A stretch of DNA of 34,105 nt from an uncultured Bacteroidales bacterium (GTDB taxonomy: Bacteria > Bacteroidota > Bacteroidia > Bacteroidales > Bacteroidaceae). The number at the start of each line of letters is the position of its first letter. The first letter of the stretch is position 1. This document shows, one piece after another, positions 1-7,296 of this stretch. The translations under genes and the position numbers were made by a program. Below the pieces are notes generated by a model. That model saw nothing but the letters and a program-made list of their open reading frames with translations. It was not told the DNA's origin and searched no databases. Where the stretch lies: assembly GCA_902800925.1 (NCBI GenBank), contig CADCGD010000022.1, positions 1 through 34,105 on the forward strand, read 5' to 3'.

Positions 1-634
1 CATCCTGAACGAGGAGCTCATCAACGAAGGCAAGGAGCCCTTCGTGTTCGACCACGACTGCCGCGAGGGTATCTGCGGTATGTGCTCACTCTACATCAAC
101 GGTACGCCTCATGGTAAGACTGAGCGTGGTGCTACCACCTGTCAGCTCTACATGCGTCGTTTCAACGATGGTGACGTCATCACCGTTGAGCCTTGGCGCT
201 CAGCAGCCTTCCCTGTTATCAAGGACTGTATGGTAGACCGCAACGCCTTCGATAAGATTATCCAGGCTGGTGGTTACACTACTATCCGCACAGGTCAGGC
301 TCAGGATGCCAACGCTATCCTCATTCCTAAGGAGGATGCTGACGAGGCTATGGACTGCGCATCTTGCATTGGCTGTGGCGCTTGCGTAGCAGCTTGTAAG
401 AACGGTTCTGCCATGCTCTTCGTATCCAGCAAGGTTTCTCAGCTCGCCCTGCTTCCCCAGGGTCGCGTAGAGGCTGCCCGTCGTGTGAAGAACATGATTG
501 CCAAGATGGACGAGCTTGGCTTCGGTAACTGCACCAACACTCGTGCCTGCGAGGCAGTATGTCCTAAGAACGAGACCATCGCTAACATCGCTCGCCTGAA
601 CCGCGAGATGATTAAGGCAAAGTTGGCTGACTAA
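1..634 (+). CDS. frdB: Succinate dehydrogenase/fumarate reductase iron-sulfur subunit (5' partial)
   Basis: This is the electron-transfer subunit of the membrane-bound fumarate reductase/succinate dehydrogenase complex, passing electrons between quinone and the FAD subunit. The reading frame is already open at the window edge (frame 2), so the N-terminus is missing; the GTG at 44 is internal. Seen: a [2Fe-2S] ferredoxin loop ([12 protein letters not shown], with a following Cys in TTCQLY), a [4Fe-4S] ferredoxin motif [15 protein letters not shown], and a second Cys cluster [12 protein letters not shown]. This order matches the B-subunit family. The gene closes an upstream operon and is followed about 40 nt later by a strong terminator. 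In anaerobic Bacteroidales the complex usually runs as fumarate reductase, hence the symbol; direction cannot be told from sequence. Confidence 0.95.
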   Translation, partial: ILNEELINEGKEPFVFDHDCREGICGMCSLYINGTPHGKTERGATTCQLYMRRFNDGDVITVEPWRSAAFPVIKDCMVDRNAFDKIIQAGGYTTIRTGQAQDANAILIPKEDADEAMDCASCIGCGACVAACKNGSAMLFVSSKVSQLALLPQGRVEAARRVKNMIAKMDELGFGNCTNTRACEAVCPKNETIANIARLNREMIKAKLAD

Positions 635-675
635 AGTTTGTTTAGTCAAGGCTTCAAAGCCGACCAATTAATATT

Positions 676-715
676 TACCCCCTATTCTTATCAAAAGGAT
701 AGGGGGTATTTTTTT
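676..715 (+). terminator. Rho-independent terminator of the fumarate reductase operon
   Basis: Perfect 10-bp arms, TACCCCCTAT at 676-685 and ATAGGGGGTA at 699-708, with a 13-nt loop and a run of seven T at 709-715. It lies just after the Fe-S subunit gene and before the convergent transporter gene. The minus-strand side has no good T-run, so it works mainly for the plus strand. Confidence 0.92.
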
Positions 716-721
716 GCTCTT

Positions 722-1647
722 TTATCCAAGGAAGAACAGGCTGACGCCGACCACAGAGATGACGGCTCCAAGGATGGCTCGCCAAGTAATTTTCTCGTGG
801 AAGAGCCAATACGAAGGCAACAGAATAATAATAGGTGTCATTGCCATCAGTGTAGAGGCTATACCTGCCGCCGTATATTGTACAGCCATCAGCGAGAAGC
901 CTACGCCCACAAAAGGACCGAAGATAGTGGTAGCTGTGGCTACAGAAAGCCCTTTCTTGTCGTGTATGGCCTCGCGCAAAGGTGCCATTCCATTGCGAAA
1001 CCACAGCAAGCACGAAAAGCCTATGATACCCGCAATACAACGATAGAAGTTGGCACTGAAGGGTACCAGCCATTCAGGCACACCAGCTTCTGCCAGCATA
1101 GCAGCCTCGTAATGATCCATACCAATCTTACTCAACACCAAGCCAACGCCCTGGCATATTGCCGCGCCAATGGCAAACAATACACCATCCAGGGGTAATT
1201 TCAGCGATACTTTATGGTGCTTGCCCCGTCCCAACACAGAAATTCCGATTCCAAATAGTGTCACCAGCATCGCCACGATGCTCATCTGCGTCATTTGCTG
1301 CCCCAGCGTGACCCACGCCATCAAGGCTGCCGCCAATGGTGCCAGCGTCATAAAAAGCTGTCCATAGCGCGAACCTATTATAATATAGCACTGAAAAAGG
1401 CAGAAGTCACCAATCACATAGCCTACAAGTCCTGACAATAGCATCCACCCCGCAGCCTCTGGCGATACCCCAGCAGGCAAGGGATTACCTGTCACTACAC
1501 CAAAAGAACCAATGAGAAGACCAGTGCCATGCGTAGCACATTCAGCGTCAGATTGCCCAGTCGTTTTGAGCCAAACTCGCTCAGTAGCGCCGTTGCTGTC
1601 CACGAGAACGCTATGCCTATTGATATCAATTCACCAATATAAATCAT
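722..1647 (-). pseudogene. EamA/DMT-family transporter, frameshifted copy
   Basis: This is a ten-helix drug/metabolite-transporter (EamA) gene read in two frames. The N-terminal part starts at ATG 1647 (MIYIGELISIGIAFSW) and runs into stops at about 1495. The rest, beginning at VVTGNPLPAGVSPEAAGW, continues in another frame to 722. Lined up with the intact paralogue at 7297-8217 by eye, this copy lacks one base in the A-tract at 1502-1505 (T-tract on the coding strand) and six bases in a GCxCTG repeat near 1522. The remainder of the protein is nearly identical. A -7 box lies just upstream. A sequencing or assembly error in the homopolymer cannot be excluded, but the extra 6-nt loss suggests genuine decay after duplication. 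Confidence 0.85.
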
Positions 1648-1669
1648 CGTTCGTTTAGTTTTGTGGGTG

Positions 1670-1677
1670 CAAAGATA
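1670..1677 (-). promoter_or_regulatory. -7 promoter box for the broken EamA copy
   Basis: TATCTTTG on the minus strand, fitting TAnnTTTG, 22 nt before the start codon. No clear -33 element is seen. It is divergent from the RNA promoter at 1721. Confidence 0.6.
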
Positions 1678-1720
1678 CAACTTTTTCTCTGTTTTTGTAC
1701 GTTAGTATTGAAATAATTCG

Positions 1721-1728
1721 TATATTTG
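1721..1728 (+). promoter_or_regulatory. -7 promoter box for the structured RNA
   Basis: TATATTTG, a full match to TAnnTTTG, which puts the transcription start near 1733-1736, exactly at the base of the first hairpin of the RNA. A TTTG at 1694-1697 sits 23 nt upstream, slightly further than usual. No other canonical promoter is seen before the deiminase gene. Confidence 0.7.
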
Positions 1729-1732
1729 CAAC

Positions 1733-1914
1733 GTGTTTCGCAAGAGACACAAGACATATTGCTCGATTGCCTTTGAAATCACCACCTCAAATAAAGAGAG
1801 CAAATTTGAACATGAAAAGAGCCCGCCAAATAAAGGCGTAGGCTTTTCCATATCATGTTCAGGTTTGTGGTGAACCTCAAAGGCGTATGGCAATGACCTG
1901 CGCCTTCTTTTAAT
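1733..1914 (+). ncRNA. Highly structured ~180-nt RNA (6S-like rod or regulatory leader)
   Basis: Seen in order: a 5' hairpin GTGTTTC/GAGACAC closed by a GCAA tetraloop (1733-1750), then a long irregular rod. The rod pairs ATTGC 1758-1762 with GCAAT 1890-1894, GCCTTTGA 1769-1776 with TCAAAGGC 1877-1884, TCACCAC 1779-1785 with GTGGTGA 1867-1873, and TGAACATG 1807-1814 with CATGTTCA 1854-1861, with smaller GC pairs at the tip. The central bulge is asymmetric, with about 21 nt on the 5' side. Length, own promoter, central bubble and closing stem recall 6S RNA. Alternatively it is the 5' leader of the deiminase gene, because the terminator-like stem at 1880-1906 reuses one arm of the rod. Folding was done by eye. 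Confidence 0.6.
1880..1911 (+). terminator. Terminator-like hairpin overlapping the structured RNA
   Basis: AAGGCG 1880-1885 pairs with CGCCTT 1901-1906, followed by CTTTT. The left arm overlaps bases 1880-1884, which in the rod fold pair with 1769-1773, so the two folds exclude each other. This could be the 3' end of a stand-alone RNA or an attenuator before the deiminase gene. The T-run is only moderate. Confidence 0.5.
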
Positions 1915-1958
1915 CTAGGTGCTGAATATGACAGTATTAACCTAAAAGTGTAAAGATT

Positions 1959-3239
1959 ATGAGCTTGGAATCTATTATTGGTATTATTGCTAGCATAGTT
2001 ACTATTGCTACAGCTATCGGAATTAAATTTGATTTGATAGATGTAGATGTATTTAATAAGCGTCCTGCTAAAGAATTGTTTTCCCAATTAACAGATAAGA
2101 AGCTAACAGACGCAAAACGTAAGAAGATTTTGGCGAAGCTAAACAAGTATGATTTCTTTAAGAACAAAATAAAGAAAGAATACATACAATCATTCACTTT
2201 GGGAAAACGCGGCGCAGAAGATGTATTGTATGATATTTGTGACAGTAATGATATAGAACCAACTGACGATATTTGTAAGGGTTTGTTAGGTTATTCAAGA
2301 TCTTCATTATTGACGAAGTACAACGAAAAGAGACAGAGCATTTTGAACGAATCGACTTCCAGACTTATAGAATCCACTGTAACTGAAAAGCTAGAACCAG
2401 CTAATTCTACTCTTTCTGGAGAGCAAATTGTCTATTTATCAGGGATGCTCAAGACAAAGTTTCCTGAAACATGTGATAGACTCATTCAAATTCTTGAAAA
2501 GCATCATGTCAAGTATAGATTTTTGGAAGGGACTAAAGATATTTGGTGTCGAGACTATATGCCTGTACAAACTCCATCTGGAAAGTTTATTCAGTTTAAG
2601 TATGACCCCAGTTATCTCAAGGGCAACAAAGAATGGGAAGAATCTCGTTCTGATGTAAAAGAGGTTTGCCGTTTGAATGGAATAGTTGCTCAGCCTTCTA
2701 ATATCAACATTGATGGTGGTAATGTTCTAATCTGTGACGATCGTGCAATCATTTCAGATAGAGTGTTCTCTGAAAATCCTACTTGGAATAAAGAGGAACT
2801 GGTCAATGAACTTAGCAGATTGTTAGAGTGCGAGATTATCATCATTCCAGCAGAAAACGATGATATGACAGGGCACGCAGACGGAATGGTGAGATTCGTG
2901 AACAGAAATACTATTCTTGGCAATAAACTTGCTGATGAGTATAAGTATTGGCGCGAGAAAATACAAAAGATCATTGATAAGAATGGATGGAATTATATAG
3001 ACGTTCCTTTCTTTGAGCCAAAAGATCCCAAACATCCCTTAAGTGCTGTAGGTATATATGTGAATTATTTGGAAGTAAACAACTTGATAGTTTTGCCTGT
3101 TTTTGGAAGAGATGAGGATAAGCAAGCCATTGATATCATACAGAATGCTTTTCCTGATAGAATTATTGAAACAATCAATTATAACGATGTAGCACAGGAA
3201 GGTGGATTACTAAATTGCACGACCTGGGTAGTTCGTTAA
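1959..3239 (+). CDS. Membrane-anchored agmatine/peptidyl-arginine deiminase-family protein
   Basis: A 426-residue protein. Residues 4-22 form one N-terminal hydrophobic segment. Residues about 35-145 are a charged, mostly helical region not recognised here. Residues about 155-426 match the agmatine deiminase/PAD_porph family: IWCRDYMP (R198, D199), DGGN (252-255), GHADG (H306, D308) and the nucleophile motif GGLLNCTTW with C420. All expected catalytic residues are present, so it should hydrolyse a guanidino group, releasing ammonia and leaving a ureido product. Agmatine, free arginine or protein arginine are possible substrates and sequence does not decide. Membrane anchoring and the extra N-terminal domain are not usual for agmatine deiminase. 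It is AT-rich like its downstream neighbour. Start is the ATG at 1959. Confidence 0.85.
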   Translation: MSLESIIGIIASIVTIATAIGIKFDLIDVDVFNKRPAKELFSQLTDKKLTDAKRKKILAKLNKYDFFKNKIKKEYIQSFTLGKRGAEDVLYDICDSNDIEPTDDICKGLLGYSRSSLLTKYNEKRQSILNESTSRLIESTVTEKLEPANSTLSGEQIVYLSGMLKTKFPETCDRLIQILEKHHVKYRFLEGTKDIWCRDYMPVQTPSGKFIQFKYDPSYLKGNKEWEESRSDVKEVCRLNGIVAQPSNINIDGGNVLICDDRAIISDRVFSENPTWNKEELVNELSRLLECEIIIIPAENDDMTGHADGMVRFVNRNTILGNKLADEYKYWREKIQKIIDKNGWNYIDVPFFEPKDPKHPLSAVGIYVNYLEVNNLIVLPVFGRDEDKQAIDIIQNAFPDRIIETINYNDVAQEGGLLNCTTWVVR

Positions 3240-3294
3240 TCCCTTAGTTCATATCAGTAAAATAGTTTATTACTAACTCAATAGTAAATATAGT

Positions 3295-3873
3295 ATGTTT
3301 ATAAGGTGTCCTCAATGTGGTCAAGAATGTGATATTGTTGTAGAATATGACACAAAAGACTTTAATTATACTTGCCCTTATTGCAAAGAAGAGGTCGTCG
3401 TTATCAAGAACAATCAATCTCACTCAGAGACTTGTAATAATAATGAGTCTCCATCCGTAATTGTGTATAATCAAAATAAGAAAAAAAATACGAAAAGTAC
3501 AAAAAGATGGGTTTTCTTTGTAGCGATAGTATTTCTATTAGTTTTGACTTGTCCCGATAAAAACGATCACAAAGAAGCAATTAAATCTAAGGTGACAACG
3601 CTTCTAAATAATAACAATTCATCCGATGGCGAGATTTTAGGAATAAGCCTTGCTTCGCTCCTTGCTAAAGGAATTGCAGAATTAATACTCGAAAGTAGTT
3701 TTACCGTAAAAAACTATTATATATTTAGTATTGGAGAAGTGTATATTGGTGGGGAACACAAGGAGATTTCATTTGGGATTCTTAAACATGTTTTTACACC
3801 TGGCGTAAATCAGAATATGATTTCAAATGAAGATAAGAATTCAAATCAAGAAAACACTCAACCAGATTGTTAA
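3295..3873 (+). CDS. Zinc-ribbon, single-pass membrane protein (DUF4359-like C-terminus)
   Basis: A 192-residue protein with an N-terminal zinc ribbon (CPQC at 5-8 and CPYC at 27-30), a polar linker, one transmembrane helix at about 71-86 (WVFFVAIVFLLVL) and a C-terminal domain around 125-175 containing NYYIFSIGEV and ISFGILKHVF. This resembles DUF4359-type domains, an assignment made from memory of the family and of moderate certainty. With the ribbon inside, the C-terminal domain would lie in the periplasm. It follows the deiminase gene by 55 nt on the same strand with similar base composition, so the two may be co-transcribed. No function is known. Confidence 0.7.
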   Translation: MFIRCPQCGQECDIVVEYDTKDFNYTCPYCKEEVVVIKNNQSHSETCNNNESPSVIVYNQNKKKNTKSTKRWVFFVAIVFLLVLTCPDKNDHKEAIKSKVTTLLNNNNSSDGEILGISLASLLAKGIAELILESSFTVKNYYIFSIGEVYIGGEHKEISFGILKHVFTPGVNQNMISNEDKNSNQENTQPDC

Positions 3874-3879
3874 ATCCGA

Positions 3880-4047
3880 GTAGCATTGACTGGTAGTTGA
3901 CTTCCAGCTCTCTAATGTCTAAGAACTACAACTTATACAGTTACGAGAACGACCCAAAACAAAGCGTCAGTAACGCCTTCTAATATGTAGTGCTCCACCC
4001 AGTAGCTCCGCACACCTCAGTGTGCCTCACAGCCGCAAGGGCAGATG
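3880..4047 (-). ncRNA. Candidate minus-strand small RNA
   Basis: A gene-free stretch downstream of a clear -7 box on the minus strand (TATCTTTG, 4054-4061). The would-be transcript contains hairpins GCACAC/GTGTGC with a four-base loop (near 4010-4026) and GCGT/ACGC (near 3964-3976). It is less AT-rich than the genes on either side. No terminator with a good T-run was found and no protein-length frame is present. A 22-codon plus-strand frame at 3915-3983 is noted but not called. Confidence 0.35.
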
Positions 4048-4053
4048 CAGTTG

Positions 4054-4061
4054 CAAAGATA
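4054..4061 (-). promoter_or_regulatory. -7 promoter box facing leftward
   Basis: Minus-strand TATCTTTG (TAnnTTTG). There is no gene on the minus strand until the 1.6-kb region, so it would drive the candidate RNA at 3880-4047. No good -33 element is visible. Confidence 0.45.
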
Positions 4062-4182
4062 CGAAGAAAAATAAACTAAAGCAAGATTTAAGGCAAAAAT
4101 GTTTTATTTTCATATTCCGCCCATTGCAATGACATACTTCTCCACCTTTAAATAAGAGTATCCAGACCTGGGTGTGGGGTGT

Positions 4183-4217
4183 GGTACACAAGTTTGTGGA
4201 CCACAAACTTGTGTACC
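4183..4217. repeat. 35-nt near-perfect palindrome
   Basis: Arms of 17 nt (4183-4199 and 4201-4217; left arm GGTACACAAGTTTGTGG) match perfectly around a single A. It lies between the 3' end of the ATPase gene (4253, minus) and the candidate RNA. It has no T-run, so it is not a classical terminator. It may be a strong cruciform, an RNA processing hairpin or a remnant of a palindromic mobile element. Confidence 0.9.
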
Positions 4218-4252
4218 GATTCTAAATCGTTGATTATATGTGGATTTATGAC

Positions 4253-5365
4253 TTATCCTTTGTTAAGCCATTCTTCCATGAATTTATCATAGACTTCATA
4301 GATGCCTTGCTGATGGGTTAGCAGTTGTTTTTCTATGAGGGCTTTTGCTGATTTCTGTACGCTACTGGCAGATGCAAGATGGTGACGTTTGATAAAGGAC
4401 GAACCAGTTATCTGACGGGCTTTCCCTTCGTGACTGACAGCAACGAGCAAGTCACGCTGTCTGGCGGTCAGTTGGTAGAGTACATCCTTGTAGGCCTCTT
4501 CGTTTTGGTTAACGATTTGTTCTACGGCGCTATTGACATCTGTTTCGTTAACCTCATCTTTCGTGGCAAAGAGTTGGTTGAGCACTTTTTGCATATACCA
4601 GGTCGTGCCGTCGAATCGTTCATAGATGGCTTTGACAGCATCATTAGTGATGTGTTTTTCAGCGTGTTCGAAATGGCGTTTGGCGAACGACTCATATTCC
4701 GATAGTGCCACTGGCTTTAAAAACATCAATGATACGCTCTGGTAGAAGGGACGGGCTGGTGATGAGAACATTTCACTCATCATACTTTTTTGTGAACCAG
4801 AGAATATAAAAACTGCATTGCGGCATTGCTGTACATAGGTGCGCATAAGTTCCTCTATATTCTGTTCAGGGTAGTCTGCTATGGACTGAAACTCATCGAT
4901 GGCGACGATGCATCGTTTGTCTGCTGCTTTCAGATAATTGAAGATTTCCTCAAGCGTGAAATCAGGAGATGTGATATCTCCCAACCCGATATTCCAGCTA
5001 GCATTGCCCTGTCCGTCGAAAGAGATTCCTGTCCGTAGTGAGGTTACAAAACGCAAGAATCCATCTATAGCCGCTTGACCACGAGGTTTTAGTCGGTTCA
5101 CAATGGCTTGGCCCATTCGATAGACCATATCCTGCAGGTTTTTCGTAGCATAGATGTCTATCAGAAAGGTGTAATAATGATCCTGTATCTCCTTTTGTGC
5201 AAAGCAGTGGTGAATCAAACCAGTTTTTCCCATGCGGCGAGGTGATATCAATGCCGTATGATTGCCATTAGTCAGTAGAGTAACAAGTTCCGTAGTTTCA
5301 GTCTTGCGGTCACAGAAATAGTCTGCTGACTCGTATCCGTATGTGATAAATGGATTCTCTATCAT
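4253..5365 (-). CDS. AAA-family ATPase of the Bacteroidales orphan ATP-binding type
   Basis: A 370-residue protein: Walker A SPRRMGKT (41-48), Walker B IVAIDEF (153-159), FSGS at about 188-191, then a C-terminal helical/winged-helix region ending YEVYDKFMEEWL. The N-terminal MIENPFITYGYES is typical of a large family of single-gene Bacteroidales ATPases, related to archaeal-type AAA/STAND ATPases, of unknown role. Both ATP-binding motifs look intact, unlike the ATPase at 32563. A frame opens earlier with TTG at 5371, but ATG 5365 gives the family N-terminus. It is transcribed alone from the promoter at 5389-5420. Confidence 0.85.
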   Translation of the reverse strand: MIENPFITYGYESADYFCDRKTETTELVTLLTNGNHTALISPRRMGKTGLIHHCFAQKEIQDHYYTFLIDIYATKNLQDMVYRMGQAIVNRLKPRGQAAIDGFLRFVTSLRTGISFDGQGNASWNIGLGDITSPDFTLEEIFNYLKAADKRCIVAIDEFQSIADYPEQNIEELMRTYVQQCRNAVFIFSGSQKSMMSEMFSSPARPFYQSVSLMFLKPVALSEYESFAKRHFEHAEKHITNDAVKAIYERFDGTTWYMQKVLNQLFATKDEVNETDVNSAVEQIVNQNEEAYKDVLYQLTARQRDLLVAVSHEGKARQITGSSFIKRHHLASASSVQKSAKALIEKQLLTHQQGIYEVYDKFMEEWLNKG

Positions 5366-5388
5366 AAGCAAATATCTTTTAGACGCTG

Positions 5389-5420
5389 CAAATATACATT
5401 ATAATAATGGTTTCTCCAAA
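5389..5420 (-). promoter_or_regulatory. Promoter of the AAA ATPase gene
   Basis: Minus-strand -33 TTTG (5417-5420) and -7 TATATTTG (5389-5396) with a 20-nt spacer, a textbook Bacteroidetes promoter ending about 24 nt before ATG 5365. Confidence 0.85.
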
Positions 5421-5469
5421 TAATTATCCAAAAAAGATTATCCAAATCGGATAAAACTTTCGAAAGGGC

Positions 5470-5585
5470 TCAGAAATACAGCTACGGAAACAGCTAATTT
5501 AGGCATGAGACAGCTGTAGCCAGTCACGGGTACAGCTAAGCCGTGACAGAGAATAGCTATCTTGTGTTCGTGTTAGCTGTATTGC
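5470..5585. repeat. Cluster of ACAGCT/AGCTGT repeats
   Basis: Gene-free DNA with ACAGCT at 5478, 5490, 5510 and 5532 and AGCTGT at 5575. The 18-mer gagacagctgtagccagt at 5507-5524 recurs exactly at 33768-33785. No reading frame is supported. It appears to be a dispersed intergenic repeat family. Confidence 0.7.
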
Positions 5586-5625
5586 GACGCTGTGCCCCTG
5601 ATTCTTCTTGTACATTTTCAAAACA

Positions 5626-5826
5626 GACCTAACAACCTAACATAGAGGTTGTAAGGTACTGATATACAAGTATTTGTGGGTGCGCTTAATTTTTTAGACC
5701 TAACCTCAGACCTAACATGATCCCTACCATTGTACCTAACGTAGTTCTTTTTCCCGATTGGCTTGAATCTGAAACGGATACAATACTTTTGTTATGTTAG
5801 GTCTGATGTTAGGTCTATGTTAGGTC
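5626..5826. repeat. Inverted cluster of GACCTAAC/GTTAGGTC units
   Basis: GACCTAAC occurs at 5626, 5697 and 5709 and the variant TACCTAAC at 5733. The reverse complement GTTAGGTC occurs at 5796, 5808 and 5819, spaced 12 and 11 nt. The two clusters can pair across about 80 nt. A smaller hairpin ACAACCT/AGGTTGT lies near 5632-5652. It sits downstream of the DUF4380 gene (minus) and could be its transcript end, a protein-binding array or a palindromic repeat. Confidence 0.8.
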
Positions 5827-5841
5827 TTTTCGAAAATGAGT

Positions 5842-6699
5842 CTAATGCAGATATTTCTTGATGGTCTTCATCAGTTTTGCGGAGGGTTCGGCATTGCCTT
5901 TGAAGGGTAGCAGATGCCAACGGACGGTCCAGCTGAGTTGTTCGTGGGGCTTGAGGGCGGTGTAGGCACCCTGGCACTCCAGTTCGATGAAGGTCTTGCC
6001 ACGATTGACATAGACCTGTATCTCGGCTTCGCCAGGAGCAGGCTGTGAGGGCTGTAGGTCGTCGAAGGTCTTCAGTAGCAGCAGGCCGTTGTTGCAATAG
6101 GCATACCACCCCTTGCCGTCAGCATTGATCTTGCGATTGCCAGCAGCCTCGTCGGGTTGGTACCACACGGCATCGTTGGCGGCAGTGAAGGGCATGAGGT
6201 TGGCGGGCGTGATGCCGTCGAGTGGGGCGTCGAAGAAGATGATGCCACCTTTATTCTCTACTCGCGTAATCTCCCACGGAGCCACCTGCCGCGTCTCGTC
6301 GCTCTCGTTGATAATAGAATAGATGACGACGATGGCGTTATCCTTCTTGTCAATGCTGAACTCCTTGCGGACGCGATATTGCAGCCTATGAGAGACTTCA
6401 CTGGTCATGATAAGGCGGCCATCATGCTCTTCTACCTGATAGGGCATCTTGTCGAATTCTCTGACGGGTGGCCAGTTCCACTCTTTCTGCGGACTGGTCC
6501 AGAAGGTGCTGCCAAAGGACTCGGGGGCCGTCAGCTGCGAGATGACTTCCTGTCCCTTATATTGCAGCGACAGAATCTTGGCACCCTTCTCTGGGCTGAT
6601 GGTCATGGTCACGTCGCCCACTGTAAGCTGCTGCTGAGCCATACCTGCTAAGGGTAGCAGTATGGCCAGCAACAGAAGGAATAGCAGTCTTTTCATCAT
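5842..6699 (-). CDS. Secreted DUF4380 protein (mutarotase-like fold)
   Basis: A 285-residue protein with a clear signal peptide (MMKRLLFLLLLAILLPLAGMAQQ) followed by a beta-rich domain resembling DUF4380/galactose-mutarotase-like sandwiches (residues about 25-275, e.g. ISPEKGAKILSLQYKG, FWTSPQKEWNWPP, QVAPWEITRV). Such proteins are thought to bind or isomerise sugars in the periplasm, but this one's substrate is unknown. The open frame extends upstream into ndk; ATG 6699, 4 nt after the ndk stop, gives the signal peptide and is chosen. Operon with ndk. Confidence 0.8.
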   Translation of the reverse strand: MMKRLLFLLLLAILLPLAGMAQQQLTVGDVTMTISPEKGAKILSLQYKGQEVISQLTAPESFGSTFWTSPQKEWNWPPVREFDKMPYQVEEHDGRLIMTSEVSHRLQYRVRKEFSIDKKDNAIVVIYSIINESDETRQVAPWEITRVENKGGIIFFDAPLDGITPANLMPFTAANDAVWYQPDEAAGNRKINADGKGWYAYCNNGLLLLKTFDDLQPSQPAPGEAEIQVYVNRGKTFIELECQGAYTALKPHEQLSWTVRWHLLPFKGNAEPSAKLMKTIKKYLH

Positions 6700-6703
6700 C
6701 GTG

Positions 6704-7168
6704 TTATTTGCATTCGCCCTCTCCATATACGTAGCACTGAGAATGGGCCGTATAGTCGAAGACCTCTTCTGGACGGAAGAAACGACGTACCTCGATGGCA
6801 GCATTCTCCACAGAGTCAGAGGCGTGGACGATGTTCTGCTGGTTGCTCATGGAGTAGTCGCCACGTATGGTGCCAGGAGCAGCCTCGCGACCATTGGTAG
6901 GGCCAGCCATCTGGCGAACCACCTTGACAGCCTCGACACCAGTCAGTGCCATAGCGATGACGGGCGATGCCTGCATGGAAGCCTGCAATGAGGGGAAGAA
7001 AGGTTTGTCGACCAGGTGGGCATAGTGCTCACGCAGAATCTCATCGCTGAGCTGCATCATCTTCATTCCAGAGATGCGCAGTCCACGACGCTCGAAACGG
7101 TTAACGACTTCTCCAATCAGCTGTCTCTGTACGCAGCCAGGCTTCAATAATACTAATGTTGTTTCCAT
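6704..7168 (-). CDS. ndk: Nucleoside diphosphate kinase
   Basis: 154 residues. It transfers the gamma phosphate from ATP to NDPs through a phospho-histidine in the cytosol, balancing NTP/dNTP pools. Seen: ETTLVLLKPGCVQR at the N-terminus, GPTNGREAAPGTIRGDY, and the active-site NIVHASDS with His115. Length is normal for the family. The frame extends 27 codons upstream, but ATG 7168 (METTLVLLKP) is the family start and lies properly behind the promoter at 7197-7228. The DUF4380 gene follows directly. Confidence 0.97.
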   Translation of the reverse strand: METTLVLLKPGCVQRQLIGEVVNRFERRGLRISGMKMMQLSDEILREHYAHLVDKPFFPSLQASMQASPVIAMALTGVEAVKVVRQMAGPTNGREAAPGTIRGDYSMSNQQNIVHASDSVENAAIEVRRFFRPEEVFDYTAHSQCYVYGEGECK

Positions 7169-7196
7169 AATAGATAGTTTTAGATGAAATGTTTTG

Positions 7197-7228
7197 CAAA
7201 AATACAAAAAATAGTAGCTTGATGCAAG
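7197..7228 (-). promoter_or_regulatory. Promoter of ndk
   Basis: Minus-strand -7 TATTTTTG (7197-7204) and a CTTG -33 element (7225-7228), spacer 20 nt. Divergent from the transporter promoter at 7267. Confidence 0.75.
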
Positions 7229-7266
7229 TGTTTTGCAGATTATTTTCACAGTTGCGGAAAAAGTTG

Positions 7267-7274
7267 TACCTTTG
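7267..7274 (+). promoter_or_regulatory. -7 box of the intact EamA transporter gene
   Basis: TACCTTTG, 22 nt before ATG 7297. The surrounding sequence AAAAAGTTGTA.CTTTGC is nearly the same as upstream of the broken paralogue, so the duplication included the promoter. The -33 element is unclear. Confidence 0.7.
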
Positions 7275-7296
7275 CGCCCGCAAACAAAACAGGACT

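Noticed and set aside
675-1198. Long open frames antisense or out of frame to the EamA copy
   Set aside because: Shadows of the transporter coding strand with no family features; the same applies to antisense frames in the symporters, the kinase and the beta-helix gene.
1733-1914. tmRNA or SRP RNA as identity of the structured RNA
   Set aside because: No tag-peptide frame with tRNA-like ends, and no SRP tetraloop/helix 8 motif; length and rod shape fit 6S-like or leader RNA better.
3915-3983. 22-codon plus-strand frame as a gene
   Set aside because: Too short to support, no ribosome-binding or promoter context on the plus strand, and it lies within the candidate minus-strand RNA.
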